Under the pieces are notes generated by a model. The model ran no database searches and was not told the origin of the DNA. It was given only the letters and a program-made list of their open reading frames with translations. Shown piece after piece: positions 36,490-45,841 of a stretch of DNA of 64,000 nt (the stretch's first letter is position 1; every line of letters starts with the position of its first letter). Made by a program: the position numbers and the translations under genes. The DNA comes from Saccharothrix ecbatanensis (GTDB lineage Bacteria > Actinomycetota > Actinomycetes > Mycobacteriales > Pseudonocardiaceae), in NCBI RefSeq assembly GCF_014205015.1, contig NZ_JACHMO010000001.1, forward strand, positions 3,658,001 through 3,722,000. Direction: 5' to 3'.

Positions 36490-36777
36490 GCCGCCATCGT
36501 GCTGACCGACCACACACACCAGGACCGCCGAGACCCTCCCGGACCACCGGGCCCTGCTCCTGCTCCTGCGCGACGGCCGGCTGACCACCGCCGGCCCACG
36601 CATGGTCGCGATCAGCCTGCGCTGCGCCGACCTCGACCGCGTCGCCGAACGCCTGCCGCTCCGCGGCACCGCGGAGCGGCAGCCCGGCGGCCTCCACCTC
36701 GTCGTGCCCGGGACGTGGACACCCTGTTGATCGCCGCCCTCCGGTTGGGCTGCTCCGTGCTGCAGGTGCGGTCATGA
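36490..36777 (+). pseudogene. 3' fragment of an ABC-transporter ATPase, frameshifted
   Basis: The C-terminal piece of an ABC ATPase, seen in two frames ('LPDHRALLLLLRDGRL', then 'VDTLLIAALRLGCSVLQVRS'). The Walker and signature motifs are missing, cut off by the adjacent IS. Its final stop overlaps the permease start (ATGA), showing the original operon order ATPase-permease. Confidence 0.65.
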
Positions 36778-37340
36778 TCGGCCTCGTGCGGTATCTCGGG
36801 TCGGATCTCCTGCGTTCACAACGGTTTCTCCTACCGATGCTCCTCTACGTCGTGCTCCTCGCACCGTTGCTGGGCGGCGACCCGGGGCCGTCGCCACAAC
36901 TGTGGACCTTCACCGCGCTGGTGCTCTGCCCGGTCTCGTGCTGGCTCGCCGTGACCGTCGCCAACAGCGAAGACCCCGTACAGCGGCAGGTGACCATCGC
37001 CGCAGCGGGCGGACCCACCCGAGTCGCCGTCGGCGTGCTGGTCACCTGCGTGCTGGCCGACACCGTCCTCGTCGCGATCGCGATGTGCTGGCCGATCCTC
37101 ACCTCCTCGTACGCCTTTCCCGCGCAGGCAGTCATAGCCGGCGTGCTGGCCCACGTCGCGGTCGCCGGCACCGGCACAGCCGCCGGTCTGCTGTGCGCAC
37201 GACCCGTACTGCACGGCGTCGGGTGGAGCGCGGTCGTAGGCGGCGGCACGGTGTTCATCGCGGTGACCCAGAACTGGCTGCCGCCGGTCGGCCTCGCAGT
37301 CCGGTCCCTCAACGAGAGTCCCGTGCCGACCAGCACACTG
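36774..37340 (+). pseudogene. ABC transporter permease, 3' truncated
   Basis: About 185 codons of a hydrophobic ABC-2-like permease with at least five transmembrane segments. Around 37335-37345 homology stops and the frame runs into the antisense of an ABC exporter fragment, so the C-terminus is lost. It was coupled to the ATPase upstream. The nominal ORF continues to 37772 but only as antisense. Confidence 0.65.
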
Positions 37341-37679
37341 GCGCTGGGCGCCGAACCAGCCCAGCGGGACGCGACCGAGCTTGGTCGCGACCCGCCTGCG
37401 CACGGCGAGCTGGAAGTCGATGTCCGCGTCGTGCATCAGCTGGTATCCCACCGCCTGAGCGATCAGCCGCACGACCAGCGCACCCGCCGCGAACGCGACC
37501 ACGAGCCAGACCGCGCTGCGGTCCGCGGCCGGGCGCAGCAACTCCACCGCCAGCAGGTAAATCGCCACGAACGTCGCCAGCGAGGACACCGTGGCGACGG
37601 CCTGCAACACCACGCCCGCAGCGATTCGGCCGCGCACGGGCTGCAACATGGCGCGCAGGCCGTCTTGACTCCCGGTCAT
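37340..37679 (-). pseudogene. N-terminal fragment of an ABC exporter (membrane domain)
   Basis: About 112 codons from ATG 37679 with two transmembrane segments and the coupling-helix region ('DIDFQLAVRRRVATKLGRVPLGWFG') of a half-size ABC exporter. It stops where it meets the truncated permease; the ATPase domain is absent. Its start overlaps the stop of the MFS gene (TGATG), so it was once the next gene of the exporter operon. Confidence 0.7.
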
Positions 37680-39109
37680 CAGTGGGCGACGCGATCCGGT
37701 TTGACCGCGAACACCGCGAGCAGGGTGGCCACGGCGAGTACCGCAGCACTGACCAGGAACGCGGTGGCGTAGCCGTCGGTCAACGCCCCGTCGGTCAACG
37801 GGCCGGCCGCGGCGGTGACCGAGATGGCCACGACGTTGAGAGCAGAGATGCCTACCGCGCCACCGATTTCGCGCATGGCGTTGGTCAGCGCGCTGGCGAC
37901 CCCGGAGTCATCAGGGTTGATCCCGTCGAGGGTCAGCTTCATGACGGTGGTCAGCGCCGCGCCGATCCCGAGACCCACGACCAACTGCGCGGGCATCACC
38001 GTGGTCCAGAATCCGGTCGTCGGGTCGATGAAGCCGAGCCACCCGATCCCGAGCACACCCGCCACGAGACCCGTGATCACCACTACCCGCGCGCTGAAGC
38101 GACCGAGCAGGCGCCCCGCGACCACCGAGCCGACGAAGATGCCGACACCGATGGGCACGAAGGCCAGGCCGGTCCGTAGCGGCGTGTAGTCCTGGACGAC
38201 CTGGAGGTAGTAGGTCAGGAAGAGGTAGAACGCGTACAGCGCGCCACCGATCAGGAAAACCACGGCGTACCCACTGCCGCGCACCCGGTCACGCACGACC
38301 CTCAGCGGCATCATCGGTGCGTCGGACCGGTGCTCGATCCACACGAACGCCCCGAGCAACACGAGGCCCGTCAGCACGAAGGCCAGCGTGGGAAGGCTGA
38401 GCCAGCCGCGTTCGACGGCCTGGGAGATGCCGTAGATCAAGGCGCCTACGCCGAGCGTGCCGGTCACCGTGCCGGGCAAGTCGTAGCGGACGGGACCGCT
38501 GGCTCGGCTGTCGCGCAGCACCCGGACCGCCGCGATCAGGATCAGCAGCACCACGGGCAGGTTGATCAGCAGGCACCACCGCCACGAGCCGTACTCGGTG
38601 AGCACACCTCCCAGCACCATGCCGACGACACCGCCGGTGCCCACCGCCGCGCCGAAGATGCCGAACGCCTTCCCGAGTTCGGCGGGATTGGTGAAGGTGG
38701 TCACCAGCAGCGCCAGCCCGGCGGGCGCGAGGAACGCCGCGAATCCGCCCTGCACGGCACGCGCGGCGAGCAGAGTTTCGGTGTTCTGCGCCAGACCGCC
38801 GACGGCCGATGCGAGGGCGAAGCCGACGAGCCCCGCGATGAAGAGCCGTTTGCGCCCGTGCAGGTCGGCGAGCTTGCCACCGAGGAGGAGCAGCCCTCCG
38901 AAGGTCAGGGAGTACCCGGTGACCACCCACTGCTTGGCGACATCGGACATGCCGAGTGCCTGTTGGGCCGACGGCAGGGCGATGTTGACCACCGAGGCGT
39001 CCAGCACGACGAGCAGCTGGGCGGCGGCGATCACGGCGAGCGCTAACCAGCGTCGTGGATCGGCACTGCCCGAACTCTCGCTCGTCGTCTCGGCACTGGG
39101 CTGTGCCAT
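37679..39109 (-). CDS. MFS drug exporter, DHA2 family (first of tandem pair)
   Basis: 476-residue, 14-helix proton-driven exporter. Motifs: 'LDASVVNIALPSAQ' in helix 1, motif A 'GGKLADLHGRKR', and 'GGVVGMVLGGVLTEYGSWRW' (motif C region). ATG 39109 has GGGGAG upstream. It is about 60% similar by eye to the next gene and shares with it an upstream operator-like block, so the pair arose by tandem duplication. Substrates unknown; likely antibiotics or dyes. Confidence 0.9.
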   Translation of the reverse strand: MAQPSAETTSESSGSADPRRWLALAVIAAAQLLVVLDASVVNIALPSAQQALGMSDVAKQWVVTGYSLTFGGLLLLGGKLADLHGRKRLFIAGLVGFALASAVGGLAQNTETLLAARAVQGGFAAFLAPAGLALLVTTFTNPAELGKAFGIFGAAVGTGGVVGMVLGGVLTEYGSWRWCLLINLPVVLLILIAAVRVLRDSRASGPVRYDLPGTVTGTLGVGALIYGISQAVERGWLSLPTLAFVLTGLVLLGAFVWIEHRSDAPMMPLRVVRDRVRGSGYAVVFLIGGALYAFYLFLTYYLQVVQDYTPLRTGLAFVPIGVGIFVGSVVAGRLLGRFSARVVVITGLVAGVLGIGWLGFIDPTTGFWTTVMPAQLVVGLGIGAALTTVMKLTLDGINPDDSGVASALTNAMREIGGAVGISALNVVAISVTAAAGPLTDGALTDGYATAFLVSAAVLAVATLLAVFAVKPDRVAH

Positions 39110-39145
39110 GGGGCTCCCCAATCGATCCGGGCGGCTTCCGCCGCC

Positions 39146-39172
39146 GACTTTGCGACAAACTGTCATAAAATG
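39146..39172 (-). promoter_or_regulatory. TetR operator/promoter of the first MFS gene
   Basis: Contains TGACAGTTTGTCG on the minus strand (TGACA-N3-TGTCR inverted repeat). The 27-bp block matches 40638-40664 at about 20 positions, including GACTTT and AAARTG at the ends. The duplicate position before both exporters suggests one repressor controls both. Confidence 0.6.
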
Positions 39173-39206
39173 AGCCGACCGAGGCCGGTGTCGAGCATTC
39201 GAATGG

Positions 39207-40607
39207 TCAGACGGGAACGGTGGACCGTCGCGGTGCGGTAGCCACCAGCGCGACCACTGCCGCGACGGCGAACAGCACCGCTCCGACCACGAAGGCCACG
39301 ACGTACCCGCCGGTGAGCGCCTCAGGGCCGGTTCCGACGGTTGCGAACAGGGCGACGGCGTTGAGCAGCGACACGCCGACAGCGCCCCCGATCTGCCGCA
39401 TCGCGTTGGTGAGCGCGCTCGCCACTCCGGTGTCCTCGGGCAGGACACCGTCGAGCGTGGTTTTGGTGACCGTGGTCAGCGCCGCACCGATGCCCAGTCC
39501 GCCTACGAGCTGGGCAGGCACGATCAGGGACCAGATCCCACTGGAAGGGTCGAGGGTGCCGAAGGCCGCGAGCCCTGCCGCCCCCAGAACGAGCCCGGTG
39601 ACCAGGATGACGCGCGGCGTCGTCTTGGCCAGCAGCCGTCCCGCGCCGAGCGAACCGATGAAGATGCCCACGCCGCTGGGAACGAAGACCAGACCGGTCA
39701 GCAGGGGCGAGTACCCGCGGACGAGTTGCAGGTAGTAGGTGAGCAACAAGTAGAAGGCCAGCAACGCCGCGCCGACGAGGAACACGATCAGGTAGCCCGC
39801 GCCGCGGACGCGGTCGACGACGATCCGCAACGGCATGATCGGACGCCGCGAACGCCGCTCGACCACCAGGAAAACGGTCAGCAGCGCCAACCCCGCCACG
39901 ATGAACCCGACGGTCGCCGGATGCGTCCACCCCTGCGTCTCGGCCTGCCCGATGCCGTACACGAGCGACCCCACCCCGAGCGTGGCGGTGAGCGCGCCGG
40001 GAAGGTCGTAGCCGGCGACCCCGCTCCCGCGGCTGTCGTCGAGCAGGCGCAGCGCCGGCACGATGATGAGGACCGCGAGCGGCACGTTGATCAGCAAACA
40101 CCACCGCCACGAGCCGAGCTCGGTCAGCACGCCGCCGAGCACCATGCCCACGGCCATGCCCGACCCCACCGCCGCGCCGAAGACCCCGAAGGCTTTGCCC
40201 CGCTCCTTCGGGTCCTGGAACGCGGTGGCGAGCAGGGCGAGCCCGGCCGGGGCCATGAGGGCGGCGAACACGCCCTGGGCGGCCCTGGCGAGCGGGAGCA
40301 TGAGCGCACCGGTGGCCAGACCCCCGATGAGCGAGGTGAGCGCGAAGCCCACGACACCGACGAGGAAGATCTTCTTGCGGCCCACCATGTCGGCCAACCT
40401 GCCGCCGACGAGGAGGAACCCGCCGAACGTCAACGTGTAGGCGGCCACGACCCAGTGCCGTGCCGCGTCCCCCATGCCCAACTCCGCCTGCGCGGAAGGC
40501 AGGGCGATGTTGACCACCGAGGAATCGAGCACGATCAGCAACTGCGCGGCGGCGATCACCGCCAGGGCACCCCAGCGCCGTGGGTCGAGACCTGCTTCAC
40601 CCGACAT
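39207..40607 (-). CDS. MFS drug exporter, DHA2 family (second of tandem pair)
   Basis: 466 residues, 14 predicted helices, with motif A 'GGRLADMVGRKK' and 'GMAVGMVLGGVLTELGSWRW'. It lies between the TetR gene and the first exporter, all on the minus strand. The close similarity to its neighbour implies recent duplication; differing loops may give different substrate ranges. Confidence 0.9.
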   Translation of the reverse strand: MSGEAGLDPRRWGALAVIAAAQLLIVLDSSVVNIALPSAQAELGMGDAARHWVVAAYTLTFGGFLLVGGRLADMVGRKKIFLVGVVGFALTSLIGGLATGALMLPLARAAQGVFAALMAPAGLALLATAFQDPKERGKAFGVFGAAVGSGMAVGMVLGGVLTELGSWRWCLLINVPLAVLIIVPALRLLDDSRGSGVAGYDLPGALTATLGVGSLVYGIGQAETQGWTHPATVGFIVAGLALLTVFLVVERRSRRPIMPLRIVVDRVRGAGYLIVFLVGAALLAFYLLLTYYLQLVRGYSPLLTGLVFVPSGVGIFIGSLGAGRLLAKTTPRVILVTGLVLGAAGLAAFGTLDPSSGIWSLIVPAQLVGGLGIGAALTTVTKTTLDGVLPEDTGVASALTNAMRQIGGAVGVSLLNAVALFATVGTGPEALTGGYVVAFVVGAVLFAVAAVVALVATAPRRSTVPV

Positions 40608-40637
40608 GCGTCCTCCCCGACGTAGACCGACGCCGAG

Positions 40638-40664
40638 GACTTTACAACACCCTGTCAGAAAGTG
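40638..40664 (-). promoter_or_regulatory. TetR operator/promoter of the second MFS gene
   Basis: Sequence related to 39146-39172, with CTGACAGGGTGTTG on the minus strand. It occupies the 60-bp gap between the TetR and MFS genes. Confidence 0.55.
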
Positions 40665-40667
40665 TCG

Positions 40668-41339
40668 TCACCTCCTTCGGGCACCGACTCCGTCGAGGAA
40701 GAGGGCCAGCTTGCGCTCGAACCAGGTCGTCGTGGAACCGCTCACCGCGTCGAGCAGCACCGACCGCAGGCGGGGGTCGTAAAGGTCCAACCACGGGTCG
40801 ACCAATTCGCGCCTGCGCTGCTGGGAGGCTTCCAGTGACGTGGCCCCGTCCCCTGCCGGCGCCACGAGGAACTCCTGGACGACCAACTCCGCGAGCATGT
40901 CGACCACCAGCATCGCGACTTCCGCGGAGAAGCCGAACCCCATCAGGTGGACGCCGGTCTCGTTGTCCCTGCGCACCAGGGCCGGGCTGGTCAGTCGCAA
41001 CGCGGTGATCTCACGCGCCAGGCCGGGGTGCGCGTCGTGCAGCCGCCAGTGCGCCCAGGCGGTCTCGTCCAGGAACGACCTCCAGCCGTCGACCGGCAAC
41101 GGCCACTCGATCGTCTCGACGGCGTGGTCGATAGCGGCGGCGGCGAGGTCGTCCCGGCTCTTGAAGTACCGGTAGAGCGTCGAGTGGGAGATGCCCAGCC
41201 GCTCCCCCACCGCAGAGACGGTCAGTCGGGAGAACCCGATCTCCAGCGCGGCGCGCACGATGGCCTCCCGGTCCGCGACCGGTGGCCGACCCATCCTGGT
41301 GGCCGGCTTCGCCGTCCCGTTCGTTCGTCCCGCACCCAT
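40668..41339 (-). CDS. TetR-family repressor of the exporters
   Basis: 223 residues with the N-terminal TetR helix-turn-helix ('LTVSAVGERLGISHSTLYRYFKSRDDL', about 35-62) and a helical ligand domain. ATG 41339 follows GGGGAGAGG. It sits directly upstream of two exporter genes that carry matching TGACA/TGTYR sites, so it very likely represses both. Confidence 0.88.
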   Translation of the reverse strand: MGAGRTNGTAKPATRMGRPPVADREAIVRAALEIGFSRLTVSAVGERLGISHSTLYRYFKSRDDLAAAAIDHAVETIEWPLPVDGWRSFLDETAWAHWRLHDAHPGLAREITALRLTSPALVRRDNETGVHLMGFGFSAEVAMLVVDMLAELVVQEFLVAPAGDGATSLEASQQRRRELVDPWLDLYDPRLRSVLLDAVSGSTTTWFERKLALFLDGVGARRR

Positions 41340-41386
41340 CCTCGACCTCTCCCCGACGACAACCCGCGACAATCGTACGAACCGCC

Positions 41387-42037
41387 TCAGGCGCCCACTC
41401 GCCGGCGGACGGTGGCCAGCATCTCGCCGGCCAGCGCGTCCACAACGGCGACCTGCGGCAGAAGCTCGGACTCCGTGGTGATCGCCCGGAAAACCAGCCC
41501 CACGGTCACCCCGTGACCGGGTCGGCGCACGACCTCGACGGTGTCACCGGCCCGCACGCTGCCCGGGACCAGCACCCGCAGGTAAGCACCGGGCAGGGCG
41601 TGTTGGGTGAAGGTGTGGATCCACCGCTTTTCGTCCATCCAGGCGGCGAACGTCCGACACGGCGTGCGGGGCGCGCTCACCTCCAGCACCAACTCGGAGC
41701 CGATCCGCCACCGCTCCCCGATCTCCGCCCCGGTCACGTCGACCGCCACGGTGGTCAGGTTCTCGCCGAACACCCCGGAGGCCAGATCGCGCCCCAGCTC
41801 GGCCTGCCACAGGTCCAAGTCCTCGCGCGAGTACGCGTAGACCGCGCGGTCCACGCCTCCGTGATCCTCCGGATCGCTGATGAAGTCCCCCGCGAGACCA
41901 GAATTCCCGTACGCGGGAATCCCGACAGCGACCGCTCCGGCAACGGGCTGCTTGTCGATCCCGCTGCTGCCTGTCCTGGCCAGCATCGGGCGAGGTGCAC
42001 CTACGTTGACCGACAACACGCGTCCAAGGCTCACCAT
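41387..42037 (-). CDS. MOSC-domain protein (YiiM-like)
   Basis: 216 residues with the MOSC domain, including 'GDFISDPEDHGGVDRAVYAYSREDLD', 'GVFGENLTTVAVDV' and the cysteine in 'APRTPCRTFA', which binds the molybdenum cofactor sulfur or a sulfur carrier. Such stand-alone proteins act in molybdoenzyme-type reductions such as N-hydroxylated base detoxification. The start is uncertain; ATG 42037 begins the conserved region and has only a weak ribosome site. Confidence 0.82.
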   Translation of the reverse strand: MVSLGRVLSVNVGAPRPMLARTGSSGIDKQPVAGAVAVGIPAYGNSGLAGDFISDPEDHGGVDRAVYAYSREDLDLWQAELGRDLASGVFGENLTTVAVDVTGAEIGERWRIGSELVLEVSAPRTPCRTFAAWMDEKRWIHTFTQHALPGAYLRVLVPGSVRAGDTVEVVRRPGHGVTVGLVFRAITTESELLPQVAVVDALAGEMLATVRRRVGA

Positions 42038-42232
42038 CGCAACATAGCGGCATCGAGCGCGACGACGCCGTTCGTCGGGATCCTGTGCGATCACCCGTGC
42101 GGCGGTTCCCGATCGGGTCGATGCTCACCACAGACGACCGAACCGGGCTGCCGGCGTGCCGCCGGCCACGAGGCCGGTAGCCCCACCCGGGTAGAGGACC
42201 ACGGTGTCGCACTTTCGATAAGGTGTCATACG

Positions 42233-42985
42233 ATGCCGGAAATCCGCCACGTCTCCCTGGCGCCGACGCGGACGCAGAACCTCCGACCGTCGGCGGACAT
42301 CAGCGCGCACCGCCACGACGATCACCAGATCGTATACGCCGGCTCCGGCGTAGTGGCGGTGATGACGGACGCGGGCACCTGGTTCGCCCCGGCCACGCAG
42401 GCGATCTGGATTCCGGCGGGCACGGTGCACGCCCACCGCGCACACGGCCGAGTCGACCTCCACCTGGTCGGTCTGCCCGCGCGGGCCAATCCGCTCGGTC
42501 GGCGCGAGCCGACGGTGCTCGCCGTCGGCCCGCTGCTTCGCGAGCTGATCATCGCCTACACCCGCGAACCGGTCGAGGACTGCCCGGAACGACGGCGACT
42601 CCGCGCCGTGCTCCTGGACCAGCTTCGCACCTCGCCTCAACGGGCCGTCCAACTACCGACCCCGTGCGACCCCCGGTTGGTCCGACTTTGCGCCGCGCTG
42701 CACGACGACCCGGCGGATCCGCGCACCCTGGCCGAACTGGGGGCGACCGTCGGCATGGGTGAACGCACCGCGAGCCGGCTGTTCCGCGCCGACCTGAAGA
42801 TGACCTTCCCGCAGTGGCGCACCCAACTGCGCCTCTATCACGCTCTGCGAATGCTGGCCGACGACGTGCCGGTGACCACTGTGGCCCACCGCTGCGGATG
42901 GTCCTCGGCCAGCGCCTTCATCGAGGCCTTCCGCCGCACGTTCGGACACACCCCAGGCGCCTTCCACCGCCGTGGCCTGCCCTGA
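42233..42985 (+). CDS. AraC-family regulator
   Basis: 250 residues: an N-terminal cupin sensor ('HRHDDHQIVYAGSGVV', 'WIPAGTVHAHRAHG') and a C-terminal double helix-turn-helix (about 165-245) with 'ERTASRLFRADLKMTFPQWRTQ' and 'AHRCGWSSASAFIEAFRRTFGHTPG'. It is divergent from the MOSC gene and may regulate it or the exporter set. Ligand unknown. Confidence 0.88.
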   Translation: MPEIRHVSLAPTRTQNLRPSADISAHRHDDHQIVYAGSGVVAVMTDAGTWFAPATQAIWIPAGTVHAHRAHGRVDLHLVGLPARANPLGRREPTVLAVGPLLRELIIAYTREPVEDCPERRRLRAVLLDQLRTSPQRAVQLPTPCDPRLVRLCAALHDDPADPRTLAELGATVGMGERTASRLFRADLKMTFPQWRTQLRLYHALRMLADDVPVTTVAHRCGWSSASAFIEAFRRTFGHTPGAFHRRGLP

Positions 42986-43122
42986 CCCAGTCAGCCGGCA
43001 CGCACCCCAAAGTCGTTGCGCATCAAGCAACTTCTTCAGTCGAAGTCAGCGATCAGGGCCGACACCGTCGGTTCGACCGGCGACCACAGGGGGATCGCCA
43101 CGGTGCCGACCTCCACAACCTC

Positions 43123-43139
43123 TACTATGCACATTAGTA
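43123..43139 (+). promoter_or_regulatory. BlaI-type operator 1
   Basis: TACTATGCACATTAGTA: half-sites TACTA and TAGTA separated by 7 bp. It lies 66 bp upstream of the lipoprotein gene at 43205. One of five matching sites in this block. Confidence 0.8.
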
Positions 43140-43204
43140 CTGCGACTCGACGAGGTCGCGGGCCCGTCGACGACGAGCGGGTGCGGCTTTCCGAGGAGGT
43201 CTTG

Positions 43205-44056
43205 ATGCGGCGTGGGATCCACGCGGTCGTCTGCCTGGCGCTGATGGCCTTGGCCACCGCGTGCGGCCAGACGGGCGCCCAGCACGCAGCGTCCGACACC
43301 GCGGATCCAGGGTTGGCCCACGTGCACGGCCTGGGAGTGGATCCGGCGGACGGCACGCTGTACGCGGCGAGCCACCACGGCGTGTTCCGCGTGCCGGCGG
43401 GCGTCACGGCTGAGCGGGTCGGCGACGGGATGCAGGACACGATGGGGTTCACGGTCGTGGGCCCGAACCACTTCCTGGGCAGCGGCCACCCGGATCCGAG
43501 GGACACCGGCAAGGCGCCGCATCTCGGTCTCATCGAGAGCCTCGACGCGGGGAAGACTTGGCAGTCGCTGTCGTTGGAAGGCGAGGCCGACTTCCACGCC
43601 CTGGAGGCGAAGCACGGCGCCGTGTACGGCTACGACAGCCAGACCGGGCAGCTCGCCGTCACGTCCGACCGGCTGAACTGGGATCGACGCGCCCGGGTGC
43701 CGCTTGCAGACTTCGCGGTCAGCCCGTCGAGCCCGGATACCGTGCTGGCGACCACCGAGCAGGGACTCGCACGCAGCACCGACGGTGGGCGCACCTTCAC
43801 CGCGCTGGCGGGCGCACCGGCGCTGCAACTGCTCGACTGGCCCGCCGAGGCGACCATCGTCGGCGTCGCCCCGGACGGCGGAGTCCACACCAGTGCGGAC
43901 GGCGGGGTGACGTGGGTCCGCACGGGTCAGGTGCCCGGCAAACCAACCGCCGTGGCCGCCCACGGACCCGCCGAGGTCTTCGTCGCCACCACCACGGCGA
44001 TCCACGGCTCAACCGACGGTGGACGCACGTTCACCCAGCGGCAAGCGCTCCACTGA
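43205..44056 (+). CDS. F510_1955-type beta-propeller lipoprotein
   Basis: 283 residues. A signal peptide with lipobox ATAC (about C20) is followed by 'LAHVHGLGVDPADGTLYAASHHGVFR' and BNR/sialidase-type repeats ('STDGGRTF' near residues 190 and 270), a beta-propeller commonly annotated as 'F510_1955 family glycosylhydrolase'. It is anchored outside the membrane; activity is unproven. GAGGAGG ribosome site. Its BlaI operator places it in the same regulon as DUF305 and the NlpC/P60 hydrolase. Confidence 0.75.
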   Translation: MRRGIHAVVCLALMALATACGQTGAQHAASDTADPGLAHVHGLGVDPADGTLYAASHHGVFRVPAGVTAERVGDGMQDTMGFTVVGPNHFLGSGHPDPRDTGKAPHLGLIESLDAGKTWQSLSLEGEADFHALEAKHGAVYGYDSQTGQLAVTSDRLNWDRRARVPLADFAVSPSSPDTVLATTEQGLARSTDGGRTFTALAGAPALQLLDWPAEATIVGVAPDGGVHTSADGGVTWVRTGQVPGKPTAVAAHGPAEVFVATTTAIHGSTDGGRTFTQRQALH

Positions 44057-44096
44057 CCCACACGCCCTACTCGGCGAACGGCGTGCTCTGACGATG

Positions 44097-44789
44097 CTAT
44101 TTCTCGGAAACGGTCGATGCCCGACGGTGCGCCTGCCGTAGCAACCGTCCGCCCCACACGACACCGACTGCGGCCAGCACCAGCCATGCTGTCGCCGCCG
44201 CGATCGATCGGGGCGAGTCCAGGTCGAGCAGGGCGTCGCCAAGGGTGACGGCCAAGGCGGTGGTCGGCACCAACCCGAGCGCGGTTCCCGCGGCGAAGGA
44301 GCCGGGGGTGACGGCGGTGACGCCCGCGCCGTAGTTGGACACCGTGAACGGGATCACCGGCAGCAGCCGGAGCACCACCGTGGCGGCCAGGCCGTTGCGC
44401 GCGAAAACGGAGTCGAGCACCAGCAGTCGTCCGGCGCCCAACCGGCCCGCGACCCGAGGCCGTCCGGCCAGGCGCGCGATGGAGAAGGAGATCATCGCCC
44501 CGGCGGTGAACCCGGCCACGGCGATCGCCAGTCCGGGCAGGATCCCGAACAACAGGCCGGACGCCGTGGCGAGCACCGGTTTCGGGAAGAACGCCGCCGT
44601 TCCCGCCGCGCACAGCAAGAAGAACACGAGTGAAGACCACAGGCCGGTGCCGCCGACCCAGCCGCGGAGCTGTTCGGGACCCGGCAGGTCGACGGCCGCG
44701 GCTACGACGGCGAGCACCAAGACCACAGCGGCAAGGCCGATCATCCGCCAGCGCCGCACCGTCTCCCCCTGACCGCTCTGCCGCATCAC
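44097..44789 (-). CDS. TVP38/TMEM64 (VTT domain) membrane protein
   Basis: 230 residues with about five or six hydrophobic segments and the VTT-domain signature 'LGFGILPGLAIAVAG'-like region ('SGLLFGILPGLAIAVAG') and 'LRLLPVIPFTVSNYGAG'. Members are predicted lipid or small-molecule transporters; VTT proteins of this kind occur beside metal-stress genes. It is divergent from the DUF3152 gene with a BlaI-type half-conserved operator between them. Confidence 0.82.
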   Translation of the reverse strand: MMRQSGQGETVRRWRMIGLAAVVLVLAVVAAAVDLPGPEQLRGWVGGTGLWSSLVFFLLCAAGTAAFFPKPVLATASGLLFGILPGLAIAVAGFTAGAMISFSIARLAGRPRVAGRLGAGRLLVLDSVFARNGLAATVVLRLLPVIPFTVSNYGAGVTAVTPGSFAAGTALGLVPTTALAVTLGDALLDLDSPRSIAAATAWLVLAAVGVVWGGRLLRQAHRRASTVSEK

Positions 44790-44808
44790 CTCACCGCCCG
44801 GAGCGGTC

Positions 44809-44825
44809 TACTATGAACGACCGTA
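44809..44825. promoter_or_regulatory. BlaI-type operator 2 (right half degenerate)
   Basis: TACTATGAACGACCGTA: left half perfect, right half CCGTA instead of TAGTA, same 7-bp spacing. It lies between the VTT gene and the DUF3152 remnant. Confidence 0.5.
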
Positions 44826-44849
44826 GCCGGTGTGGAACCCTGTGCCGCG

Positions 44850-45799
44850 ATGGAACCCCAGCTCCGCGACCACACCGAACCGGAGCGACTACGGCGCATC
44901 GACCAGCCACTCGTCGCCCGGCGCCGGCCTGCCGACCGTCGGCGGACGACCACACCGCGCAAGCACTCGATCCGCAACAAGATAGCGTCGGCGGTGAGCG
45001 TGCTGCTGCTCGCCGGGCTGACCGTCGTCGTGGTACGCGAGACCGTCACGCCGATCCCCTCGCCCATCGACGTCGCGGCGTAGCCACCCCTGATGCACAC
45101 CACGACGGTGGGCACGCTCCCCCAGGTCGCACTCCCCCGGCGCCCAACCCCGATCCGGCGCTGTTCGACGCGGCCACCGCCTCGGCCGAGCTCCCGCCCG
45201 GCGGGGAGTTCACCGCGCAGGGGAACAAGAAGTGGACGGTGGTCCCCGGCGCGGCTCCGGCAGTCGGCGGGCCGAACCGCATCACGTACACGGTGGAGGT
45301 CGAAGAAGGCATCCAGCTCACGGGCGGTCCGGAAGGCTTCACGGCCGACGTCACCGGCATCCTCGCCGATCCACGCGGGTGGAGCGGCGACGGGCAGCAC
45401 GGGTTCGAGCGGGTCGACAGCGGCAAACCGGACCTGCGCATCAGGCTCACATCGCAGCTGACCACGCGTGAGGTGTGCGGGTACTCGATCCCGCTCGAAG
45501 GGTCGTGCGCGACCACCGAGGTCGTGACCGTCAACGTCGCCCGCTGGGTGCGCGGCGCGGTGTCGTTCCAGGGCGCGTCAGTCGAGTACAAGCAATACGT
45601 GATCAACCACGAGGTCGGCCACGGTCTTGGCTACGACCACAAGTCGTGCCAGGACGACCGCGCCTTGACGCCCGTGATGATGCAGCAGTCCTGGGGCGTC
45701 TCGAACGACTACCTGGCCGCCCTCGGCACGGACCGTGTAGTCGCCGACGGCAAGGTGTGCAGACCGAACGCGTGGCCGTACCCGACCGGTAGTCGCTGA
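44850..45799 (+). pseudogene. DUF3152 secreted metallopeptidase-like gene, frameshifted
   Basis: The N-terminal part in one frame (ATG 44850 to TAG 45081) encodes a basic stretch and one membrane anchor ('IASAVSVLLLAGLTVVVV'). The DUF3152 domain continues in another frame to 45799 and is intact, with the zinc-peptidase-like 'INHEVGHGLGYDH' and paired cysteines. The two parts meet near 45065-45081, where one frame ends and the other lacks a start. A single indel would restore about 315 codons. It is a recent pseudogene, a sequencing error or a frameshifted gene. Confidence 0.7.
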
Positions 45800-45819
45800 G
45801 ACCGGCCGAGCACCCTGAC

Positions 45820-45836
45820 AACTATCCACCATAGGA
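45820..45836 (+). promoter_or_regulatory. BlaI-type operator 3
   Basis: AACTATCCACCATAGGA: each half differs from TACTA/TAGTA by one base, with the 7-bp spacer kept. It lies immediately upstream of the DUF6153 gene. Confidence 0.6.
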
Positions 45837-45841
45837 CATTT

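Noticed and set aside
38700..40400. Long similarity between the two MFS genes as a recombination repeat
   Set aside because: Similarity is at protein level between paralogues; no extended identical DNA block was seen.
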